Source of the DNA: UBA1672 sp033851915
GTDB taxonomy: Bacteria; Pseudomonadota; Alphaproteobacteria; Micavibrionales; Micavibrionaceae
Reading direction: 5' to 3'
DNA: 64,000 nucleotides
NCBI GenBank assembly: GCA_033851915.1
Contig: JAWSVM010000001.1
Coordinates: 620,001 to 684,000, forward strand
Position 1 is the first letter of the stretch, and each line of letters opens with the position of its first letter. The notes under the pieces are model-generated. The model worked only from the letters and a program-made list of their open reading frames with translations, was not told the origin of the DNA and searched no databases. A program made the translations under genes and the position numbers. Below are positions 9,648-17,548 of the stretch, one piece after another.

Positions 9648-11327
9648 ATGGCAGCGTATGAATATGTTTATGTAATGAACGGCCTTAGTAAGGCGTATGG
9701 CAACGGGAAAAAGGTTCTCGAGAATGTAACGCTTAGTTTTTTGCCCGGTGCAAAAATTGGTGTTTTGGGGCCAAACGGTGCGGGTAAGTCGACATTGCTG
9801 AAAATTATGGCTGGTGTCGATAAAGAGTTCATGGGCGAGGCGTGGTCGGCAGAAGGTGCGCGCGTTGGTTATCTGGAGCAAGAGCCACAGCTGGATCAAA
9901 GTAAAACAGTTGGCGAGAATGTGATGGAGGCCTTGGCTGATGTGAAGGCGATGGTTGATCGCTTTAATGCAATTGGTATGGAAATGGGTGAGCCTGACGC
10001 GGACTTTGATGCACTGGGCACGGAAATGGGCGACTTGCAGGAAAAAATTGATACTGTTGACGGGTGGGAGCTTGATCGCACGATTGAAATCGCGATGGAG
10101 GCGTTGAGATGCCCACCTGCTGAGTCTTCAGTCGAAAATCTATCCGGTGGTGAGGCGCGCCGTGTTGCACTGTGTAAGTTGTTGTTGGAAAAGCCTGACC
10201 TTTTATTGCTTGATGAGCCGACAAACCATTTGGACGCTGAAAGTGTGGCGTGGTTGCAGCGTTTCTTGCTGGATTATACGGGCGCTGTGGTGATGGTGAC
10301 GCATGATCGTTACTTCCTTGATAATGTGACGAGCTGGATTTTGGAGGTGGATCGTGGTTCAGGTATTCCTTATGAAGGCAATTATACTGCGTATCTTGAG
10401 GCAAAATCCAAGCGTATGAAGCAAGAAGATCGCGAGGAAAATTCTCGTCAAAAAACTTTGGCGCGTGAAATGGAGTGGATGGGGAAAAGCCCGTCAGCCC
10501 GTCGTTCCAAGTCAAAATCTCGTATTAATGCGTATGAAGAATTACTGGCCGAGAGCCAAAAGGTCGATATGCGGAATGCGCAAATCGTTATTCCATCGCC
10601 GCCGCGTTTGGGTGATTTAGTTATTGAAGCGAAGAATATCCGTAAAGGCTTTGGTGATCGTTTGTTGATGGATAATTTGTCATTTTCTTTGCCGCCGGGC
10701 GGAATCGTTGGTGTTATCGGGCCGAATGGTGCGGGTAAGTCCACGTTGTTCAAGATGATTACAGGCGCGGAAAAGCCCGATGAGGGCACGTTTAAGGTTG
10801 GTGATACGGTTAAGCTGGGCTATGTGGATCAAAGTCGTGATGCGCTTAATGCGGATAATAATGTCTGGGAAGAGATTTCAGGCGGTACGGATATTATCAA
10901 GCTGGGTAAAATAGAGATGCAGAGCAGGGCGTACGTGTCTGCTTTTAACTTCCGCGGGCCGGATCAGCAGAAGAAAGTTGGGGACTTGTCAGGGGGGCAA
11001 CGTAATCGCGTTCACCTTGCTAAGATGTTGAAAACAGAAGCAAATGTTATACTTTTGGATGAGCCGACCAATGATTTGGATACGGAAACTTTGGCTGCTC
11101 TTGAAGAGGCGTTGGAACGCTTTCCGGGTTGCGCCGTAGTGATTTCGCATGATCGTTGGTTCCTTGACCGTTTGGCGACGCATATTCTGGCTTTTGAAGG
11201 TGATTCGCAAATCACATGGTTTGAAGGCAATTATCAGGATTATGAGGCTGATTATCGCAAGCGTATGGGGCATGATGCGGATACTCCAAGACGCATAAAA
11301 TACAGGCCGTTGCGCAAAACTGGGTAG
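9648..11327 (+). CDS. ettA: Energy-dependent translational throttle protein EttA (ABC-F)
   Basis: EttA is a soluble ABC-F ATPase that binds the ribosomal E site and gates the first steps of elongation according to energy status. Both nucleotide-binding domains are complete: Walker A GPNGAGKS twice (near residues 41 and 357), signatures LSGGEARR and LSGGQRNR, and Walker B LLLDEPTNHLD and ILLDEPTNDLD. The linker between them contains the arm and GKSPSARRSKSKSR, typical of EttA. The length of 559 residues matches the family (about 555). A well spaced AAAGGA Shine-Dalgarno precedes the ATG. A TTGACA element at 9573-9578 may be its -35, but the -10 is poor. Confidence 0.96.
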   Translation: MAAYEYVYVMNGLSKAYGNGKKVLENVTLSFLPGAKIGVLGPNGAGKSTLLKIMAGVDKEFMGEAWSAEGARVGYLEQEPQLDQSKTVGENVMEALADVKAMVDRFNAIGMEMGEPDADFDALGTEMGDLQEKIDTVDGWELDRTIEIAMEALRCPPAESSVENLSGGEARRVALCKLLLEKPDLLLLDEPTNHLDAESVAWLQRFLLDYTGAVVMVTHDRYFLDNVTSWILEVDRGSGIPYEGNYTAYLEAKSKRMKQEDREENSRQKTLAREMEWMGKSPSARRSKSKSRINAYEELLAESQKVDMRNAQIVIPSPPRLGDLVIEAKNIRKGFGDRLLMDNLSFSLPPGGIVGVIGPNGAGKSTLFKMITGAEKPDEGTFKVGDTVKLGYVDQSRDALNADNNVWEEISGGTDIIKLGKIEMQSRAYVSAFNFRGPDQQKKVGDLSGGQRNRVHLAKMLKTEANVILLDEPTNDLDTETLAALEEALERFPGCAVVISHDRWFLDRLATHILAFEGDSQITWFEGNYQDYEADYRKRMGHDADTPRRIKYRPLRKTG

Positions 11328-11385
11328 GGTGTACGTGTCTGTTTTTGGCTGTATGCCTTGCTTTCCCGTTTGTGCTGTATAAAAA

Positions 11386-11403
11386 ATGTCAGAAATATGA
11401 CAT
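11386..11403. promoter_or_regulatory. Inverted repeat upstream of the DotA-like array
   Basis: ATGTCA and TGACAT form a perfect 6-bp dyad separated by six bases, 104 bases before the first DotA-like start codon. The 18-bp size and half-site spacing suit a dimeric helix-turn-helix regulator. No stem-plus-T-run terminator is formed. Its role is inferred from symmetry and position. Confidence 0.35.
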
Positions 11404-11507
11404 AAAAACTCGCTTTCTATATATGAATGATGTTACCATTAGGCGTGATTTATCTAAAATTCGCTGTATGTGCGGATGATAATTAGACGAAATGGTGAGT
11501 AAACAAC

Positions 11508-14500
11508 GTGCAAAATATAAAAACTAAAGATGTCCTGATTTATGCGTCCATGCCTCGTATTATACCGCGTGTGAAGGATTTATTCTCGTCCGGTTTTGCT
11601 TACGTTTCGTTTTGGATGGCACATATATACTTCGTTGTCCGTCTCTTACCTGCCAATCACCCATATTTGTCTTCTGTGAACATAGGCCGCTTTGGTGTAC
11701 GTCATGTTATTACAGAAGCTTCGCGCAATCTTACTTTTTCCAAAAAGAATATTGATCAGATATTGGTTTATTTCGGTATGTTGATGGGTGTCGTCATGTT
11801 GGTGGCGCAGTTTATGATTTTGATTTACGTTTTGGTGGTTTCACCTGCTATGGCGTTTTCATGGTTTGATACACCTGATCCTGCTTCTGATATTGCTTAT
11901 AACTTGTTGGATCGTGTTTTTGGTGTTCCTGGCGTTTTCTGTTCTACGACGACGCTTGCCAATTGTACGAACTTTAGTGCAGGTGTAGCGTTTGAGACCC
12001 TTGGTCCTGCTACCGGTGCATCAGTGTTGCCGCTTCCTTTCCAGACGGCCTTGCATCAATTATTCAGATTTTATTCAACAGCCCTTCTTTTGGTTGCTGT
12101 TTTGATTTTCTTGTATTTCCTTGTTGTTATTATTTTTGAAACAGCGGTGAGTGGTACGCCTTTCGGCCAACGTTTTCAAAATGTCTGGGTGCCTATCAGA
12201 TTGGTTGTTGCTCTTGGGCTACTTGTACCTGCGCCGGTTGCCGGAGTTGGTGCTACGCTTAACTCGGGGCAATATATTGTGCTTTACGCGGCAAAATATG
12301 GATCAAGTTTTGCGACAGTTGGGTGGAATAGTTTCAATAATGCTGTTGTTGGGCATACGCAATTTTCCGGATCAGCTTCTCGTCCTATGGGTCAGCGTTA
12401 CTCTCTTCTTGCTATTCCTGAGGTTCCGGATATTTCTGCTTTGGTTGAGGCGATGTCAATTGTGCATGCCTGTGCATATTCTTATGCACGATTGAATGCA
12501 GGGGAGGACAATGATTCCGGTGGAACTTATCCACCAATCGAGGCTTCGCATATAGGGCCTACATCTCCAACGGGGATGCAAGTTGTGCCTTTCTTGGTTA
12601 AGCATAAGGGCGGTAGTCAGCCGACTGGGCCTATTGCTGGTAATACGAATTTGTCTGGTGAGCCAGCTTTACGTATGCAAGTGACTTATAGTGGTTCTGC
12701 GGCTACGCCAGATTATTTGGGTGCGCTTGGTTTCTATTATGGTAGTGATATTATTGTTCGCTTTGGTGAATTTAAAACAGGTGATGCCCAGTATGGGAAA
12801 GAAACAGGCATGGTGAAGCCTTTGTGCGGTGATATTCGTATTCCGGTTGCATCTCTAGCTGATCTTGGTGGTGCAGGTGCAGGACGTGGTGGTGCAGACC
12901 ATATGCTTAAAGGATATTATGATTTGGTCATGGAAATGTGGTTTTCTGATTTAGTTATGCGCCAATTTGCGAGATCTTATATTGTTACAGATAGAGAGCA
13001 TGATGATGCGGTTTTGCGTGATTTCTGTTCAACGAACGAGACACCTGGAACAGGATCATTATCCGGCGTTGGTAATGCGGGTTTGGGTTTTCCTGCGAAT
13101 TTGGCGGAATGTCGTATAGCCCCTGCGCCGAGTGCACGTTGGAAGCAAGATGTTATTGAGCGGTATACAATTGATCTTAGGGGTTTGGTTAGAACAGCTT
13201 GGGGTAACCATGTCGTTAACTCAACGGCGGAGGATTATAATGCGGTGGATAGAAGTTATGGTTGGGTTGGCGCCGGTGTTTTCTATAGTAAATTAGCTGA
13301 AACAAATGGTGGATGGATAGATGGTGTGCAGGGTGTTCCTTATATGGATCTATACCCTCTTGCAATGGATCAGGTGCGTGCGCAGAACAGAAAAAGTAAT
13401 GAACATGTCGAGTTTAAGAGGCAATTTACAATGTCTACGAAGGCGCCTGGTAAGGGTGTTCCTGAAGGGTTCTCTTCTATGAGTGAGCCTCATGATGTCG
13501 CATTGGGGCTTTCTGCCGTTTTTGGATATTGGAATAATGATGCTAAGAATTTTGATACTTTCAGTCGAGTTAGTTATCAAAATATCTTTATGGATTCTAT
13601 AAATCGATTATTTGGAACGTCCGGTTTGGCAGCGATGCGTACATCGAATGCGCATTTAAACCCTATTGTACAGCTTGTTGTGGTTGGGAAAGGTCTGGTT
13701 GATTCAGCCGTGGTTAATCTGGCGGGTTCTACCGGTGCTGCATTCCTTGGGGGTATGGTCAGTGCGATGGATAAAAATAATAAAATTGGGGCAATTTCAG
13801 AAGCGGCTAGTCAGGTTCTTTTATCGACAGCGTTTATGGGGTTGACTGCTGGTTTCGTACTGTTTTATATTTTGCCGTTCTTGCCGTTTGTTTACTTCTA
13901 TTTCGCTGCGGCATCTTGGATTAAAGCTATCTTTGAGGCCATGGTGGGTGTGCCGTTATGGGCATTGGCACATTTACGTATTGATGGTGATGGATTGCCA
14001 GGAGATTCCGCACAAAATGGTTACTTCTTGATATTAGAGATATTTATAAGGCCGATTTTAACGGTTGTTGGCTTGGTGGCAGCAGTTGTTATTTTTGCAA
14101 CGCAAGTGCAGATTTTGAATTTGATTTGGGACTTGGTGACATCAAACCTTTCCGGTGATTCGTCTAGTTCAACGCCCGATGTTTTGGATATGGTATCTGC
14201 AAATGATATTCGTTTCCAACGCGGTGTTGTTGATCAGTTCTTCTTCACAGTTATTTACACAATTGTCTGTTATATGATGGCTCTTGCTTCGTTTAAGTTG
14301 ATTGATCGAATTCCTGATAATATTTTACGTTGGGCTGGTGCAGGTGTGTCTTCCTTTGGTGATATTAATCAGGATCAAGTGGACAGCCTTAGCCGTTATG
14401 CTGCGATGGGTGGTATGACAATGGGTAATCAGGCTGCAGGTGCTATTACTAAGCTGGGTGGCGGTCTTGGCCGGACAGTAGGTGGGCAACTTAAAGGTGC

Positions 14501-14561
14501 TACGACAGGTTCTTCTAGTGGTAATACAACCCCTGGCGGTGCTGCGACTGTTCCAGAATAA
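11508..14561 (+). CDS. DotA/TraY-family type IVB secretion membrane protein, copy 1
   Basis: The 1017-residue protein belongs, from motifs I recognise, to the DotA (Legionella Dot/Icm) / TraY (IncI plasmid) family of polytopic inner-membrane proteins. Residues 1-120 carry PRIIPRVKDLFSSGF, a hydrophobic span at 30-47, HPYLSSVNIGRFGVRHV, and a second span at 87-113 ending in SPAMA, which could be cleaved. A third span lies near 185-212, followed by GTPFGQRF and WVPIRLVVALGLLVP. A large loop of about 500 residues follows, probably periplasmic. The C-terminus has spans near 775-810, 838-876 and 910-936, with the signature PLWALAHLRIDGDGLPG near 814. Translation starts at a GTG with a GGTGAG Shine-Dalgarno. 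It is the first of three paralogues in a row. Confidence 0.88.
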   Translation: MQNIKTKDVLIYASMPRIIPRVKDLFSSGFAYVSFWMAHIYFVVRLLPANHPYLSSVNIGRFGVRHVITEASRNLTFSKKNIDQILVYFGMLMGVVMLVAQFMILIYVLVVSPAMAFSWFDTPDPASDIAYNLLDRVFGVPGVFCSTTTLANCTNFSAGVAFETLGPATGASVLPLPFQTALHQLFRFYSTALLLVAVLIFLYFLVVIIFETAVSGTPFGQRFQNVWVPIRLVVALGLLVPAPVAGVGATLNSGQYIVLYAAKYGSSFATVGWNSFNNAVVGHTQFSGSASRPMGQRYSLLAIPEVPDISALVEAMSIVHACAYSYARLNAGEDNDSGGTYPPIEASHIGPTSPTGMQVVPFLVKHKGGSQPTGPIAGNTNLSGEPALRMQVTYSGSAATPDYLGALGFYYGSDIIVRFGEFKTGDAQYGKETGMVKPLCGDIRIPVASLADLGGAGAGRGGADHMLKGYYDLVMEMWFSDLVMRQFARSYIVTDREHDDAVLRDFCSTNETPGTGSLSGVGNAGLGFPANLAECRIAPAPSARWKQDVIERYTIDLRGLVRTAWGNHVVNSTAEDYNAVDRSYGWVGAGVFYSKLAETNGGWIDGVQGVPYMDLYPLAMDQVRAQNRKSNEHVEFKRQFTMSTKAPGKGVPEGFSSMSEPHDVALGLSAVFGYWNNDAKNFDTFSRVSYQNIFMDSINRLFGTSGLAAMRTSNAHLNPIVQLVVVGKGLVDSAVVNLAGSTGAAFLGGMVSAMDKNNKIGAISEAASQVLLSTAFMGLTAGFVLFYILPFLPFVYFYFAAASWIKAIFEAMVGVPLWALAHLRIDGDGLPGDSAQNGYFLILEIFIRPILTVVGLVAAVVIFATQVQILNLIWDLVTSNLSGDSSSSTPDVLDMVSANDIRFQRGVVDQFFFTVIYTIVCYMMALASFKLIDRIPDNILRWAGAGVSSFGDINQDQVDSLSRYAAMGGMTMGNQAAGAITKLGGGLGRTVGGQLKGATTGSSSGNTTPGGAATVPE

Positions 14562-14609
14562 TAGAATGTAGGAAATAGAAGTTTTCTAGAGTTAGGAAAG
14601 AGAGAAATA

Positions 14610-17525
14610 ATGTTTGGTTTAATAATGCCAAAAGGACTGTTTAGTTATAGCGTGATGCCACAAATCGTGCCGAGAATGCGCGATCTGTTTATGAGCGGCT
14701 TTCACTACATTCCTTTCTTTATTGCCGTGGTTTATCAGATGGTTGGTCTGTTGCCGCGCTCTCATCCGTACCTAAGTCAACGTAATATCGGGTTGTATGG
14801 CATTAGACATGTGGTTTGTGAAGCAGCGCGAAACGTAACGTTTAGCCTCAAAAATATTGACCAAATTCTTATGTTTGTTGCTGTTCTTGTTGGTTTGATA
14901 ATATTCATGGTTCAGTTGTTATCTTTGGCCATGTTATTATTTTTACAGCCGGCAATGGCTAGTATGCCCACGACATGGGTTGAGTTTTTTACTGTTCCAA
15001 ATTCTTTTGGTCCTTCAGCGGCTAATTATAGAGCGCATGATTTAGCATTTATGATGCTGGACATGGTCTTTGGTGTTCCGCATCCTAGTATTGCGAATAC
15101 TGGGTTCTTTGAGTCTTGTATTGGCTCTGGTACGGTCTGTGTGGATAACTTTGGCGACCCTATTGCCGCAACGAATGTAGCTGGGACAGGGGTTACGGGT
15201 GTAATGGCAGGTCAGTTCGGGCCATTGACTCCGACTGCCAATACGTATTTCCCGTTTCCGTATCACCTTGGTATACATAGTTTATTTAGCGTGTATAGCA
15301 CGGGGCTTCTGGTTATTGCTGTTATTATTACAAGTTATTTTATTGTCACTATTTTGGCAGAGACTGCGCAGACGGGTACACCGTTTGGTAAGCGTTTTAA
15401 TAAGACATGGGCGCCTCTTAGAATTGTGATTGCGTTTGGGTTATTGATGCCGTTGGGATCAGGTTTGAATTCTTCGCAGTATGTTGTGTTGTATGCGGCG
15501 AAGAGTGGATCTGCGTTCGCATCGAATGGTTGGCGTTTGTTTGATGCCACATTGACGCAAAGTCTTGGTGGTGGAACTGCAATGATTTCTACGCCTAATG
15601 CGCCAGATGTGTCGCCTTTGCTACAGTTCCTGTACGTTGCGAAAGTTTGTAAATATGTTTATGAATTCTATGAAAAACAGCGGTTTGAGCAGGAAACAAA
15701 AGCTTGGCATGCACCTCTTCTTCTTCCTGAGGCGGCGCAAACTGTTGAAGCATACGCATTGTTTAAGCATTCAGAGACTGTAAATTCTAGATTGTTAGAT
15801 ACGAGTCTGAATTACGATGTGCTGATGAGTGGTGTCGCTGGTGTAGGTGGTGTAAATGATGGTGCAACTTCGGTTATTGTTCGCTTTGGTGTGAAGAATG
15901 AGAACTTATATCCGGATAGTCATTCTTTTGTTTCCCCTATTTGTGGTGAAATTACGTTAACAATGCAAGACGCAAGAGATCTTGGCGTTGCTGAACCCGG
16001 TGCGGACTGGATGCAGTATACTTATTATCAATTGTGGTGGCACATTTGGCACGATACTGACTATATGGATGTTGATGGTAACTCTACGGGTGTTACGGCA
16101 TATCCGGTAGAAGGGCCTGCGTCGAATAGACGTGATTGGGAAGTTGCGCTTCGTATGACCAAAGGGGCGAAGGGTGCGGCAGGTGGTACTATTGTTGCAG
16201 ATAATGCGGTGCAGGTGAATTCTGTATATGTTAATAATGTGAAGGACGCAGCTAAAGCTGCGATAGAGGCCGGTATAGGATTGGCGGTTTTCTTCCAAGG
16301 AACGACCGACAGATTAACCGCGGTGGATCCGAATTTAGCGACGCTTCATAGTCGTGGTTGGGCTGGCGCTGGTATCTGGTATAACCGGGTTGCTGAAATG
16401 AATGGTATGCTGACCAGTTCGGCGTTTGCGGTTCCTATCGTTTCTAAATATCCGGCAATTATGGAAAAAGTTGTTGAAGTTAAAGTTAAGTACGATAAAG
16501 ACTTGGATGCGACAACACAGCGTAAACCCAATGCAACAGGTATTAATAGTCTTGCGACATTGCTAGGCGGCGAGAAAGGCATGGAATTTGCGACAACGCT
16601 CTATACTGCGGAATATGAATGGTCATCAGGTGGTTTGACGAAAGATGATTTGACGGGTAATGCATTTCTTGATGGTATATCGGCCTTGTTGGGCCTTGAT
16701 GGACTGTATGATTTACGTAAAAATGTTGGAACGCATCCCTTGGCGATGCTTGTTGGTGTTGGGCGTGCATTGGTTGAAAGTGCCGTACGTTCTTTAGGAT
16801 ACGCGGCATTGGGTGCGACATTAGGCGCGGCGGAAGTCGGTGGTGCGGTTGGTGGCATTGCTGCAAACTTCTTTATCTCCGTAGCGATGATGGGCTTAAC
16901 AGTGGGCTTTGTATTGTTCTATGTGGTGCCGTTCTTGCCGTTCATTTATTTCTTCTTCGCTGTCGGTGGATGGTTGAAAGGTATCTTTGAAGCGATGGTT
17001 GGAGCGCCGTTATGGGCATTGGCACATATCAGAATTGATGGTCATGGTATGCCGGGTAATGCTGCTATTAATGGTTATTTCTTGATCTTTGAAGTGTTTT
17101 TGAGGCCAATCCTTACAGTTTTCGGGCTGTTGGCAAGTATCTCCATTTTCTCGGCATTGATTGAAATTTTGAATAGTGTGTTCTCGATCGTGACTGAGAA
17201 TGTTGCTGGGTATGATATGGAATCTGAATTTACAGCAACGGCTGCAACATCGACTTCCCATAATGTGAGGTCAAAAATTGATGAATTCTTCTTTACGGTT
17301 ATTTATGCGATTATTGTATATTTGATTGCGATGTCATCATTTAAGTTGATTGATACGATACCGAATAATATTTTAAGGTGGATGGGGCAGAGTGTTGCAA
17401 CATTCGGAGACCAACGTGAAGATCCTGCACAAGGGTTGGTATCCAAAACAACAGTTGGATCACAACAGGCTCTATCCAAAATTGGTGGTGGACTACATGC
17501 TGTTGTTAAAGGTGCTACAAGCTAA
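14610..17525 (+). CDS. DotA/TraY-family type IVB secretion membrane protein, copy 2
   Basis: The 971-residue paralogue begins 48 bases after copy 1 behind an AGGAAAGAGAG Shine-Dalgarno. It repeats the same architecture: PQIVPRMRDLFMSGF, HPYLSQRNIGLYGIRHV, a second span ending in QPAMA, GTPFGKRFNKTWAPLRIV, a long loop containing GWAGAGIWYNRVAEMNG, and the C-terminal block PLWALAHIRIDGHGMPG near residue 799 followed by GYFLIFEVFLRPILTVFGLL. The ends of the protein resemble copy 1 far more than the middle loop does, so the exposed part has diverged. It lacks the glycine/threonine-rich C-terminal tail seen in copy 1. An alternative ATG lies five codons in. Confidence 0.88.
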   Translation: MFGLIMPKGLFSYSVMPQIVPRMRDLFMSGFHYIPFFIAVVYQMVGLLPRSHPYLSQRNIGLYGIRHVVCEAARNVTFSLKNIDQILMFVAVLVGLIIFMVQLLSLAMLLFLQPAMASMPTTWVEFFTVPNSFGPSAANYRAHDLAFMMLDMVFGVPHPSIANTGFFESCIGSGTVCVDNFGDPIAATNVAGTGVTGVMAGQFGPLTPTANTYFPFPYHLGIHSLFSVYSTGLLVIAVIITSYFIVTILAETAQTGTPFGKRFNKTWAPLRIVIAFGLLMPLGSGLNSSQYVVLYAAKSGSAFASNGWRLFDATLTQSLGGGTAMISTPNAPDVSPLLQFLYVAKVCKYVYEFYEKQRFEQETKAWHAPLLLPEAAQTVEAYALFKHSETVNSRLLDTSLNYDVLMSGVAGVGGVNDGATSVIVRFGVKNENLYPDSHSFVSPICGEITLTMQDARDLGVAEPGADWMQYTYYQLWWHIWHDTDYMDVDGNSTGVTAYPVEGPASNRRDWEVALRMTKGAKGAAGGTIVADNAVQVNSVYVNNVKDAAKAAIEAGIGLAVFFQGTTDRLTAVDPNLATLHSRGWAGAGIWYNRVAEMNGMLTSSAFAVPIVSKYPAIMEKVVEVKVKYDKDLDATTQRKPNATGINSLATLLGGEKGMEFATTLYTAEYEWSSGGLTKDDLTGNAFLDGISALLGLDGLYDLRKNVGTHPLAMLVGVGRALVESAVRSLGYAALGATLGAAEVGGAVGGIAANFFISVAMMGLTVGFVLFYVVPFLPFIYFFFAVGGWLKGIFEAMVGAPLWALAHIRIDGHGMPGNAAINGYFLIFEVFLRPILTVFGLLASISIFSALIEILNSVFSIVTENVAGYDMESEFTATAATSTSHNVRSKIDEFFFTVIYAIIVYLIAMSSFKLIDTIPNNILRWMGQSVATFGDQREDPAQGLVSKTTVGSQQALSKIGGGLHAVVKGATS

Positions 17526-17548
17526 CTTTTTGATTAAGATATGAGTAT

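Noticed and set aside
9964..10515. A 183-codon minus-strand frame inside ettA
   Set aside because: It is antisense to a complete, well conserved gene; the product is Pro/His/Gln-rich and looks unlike a protein.
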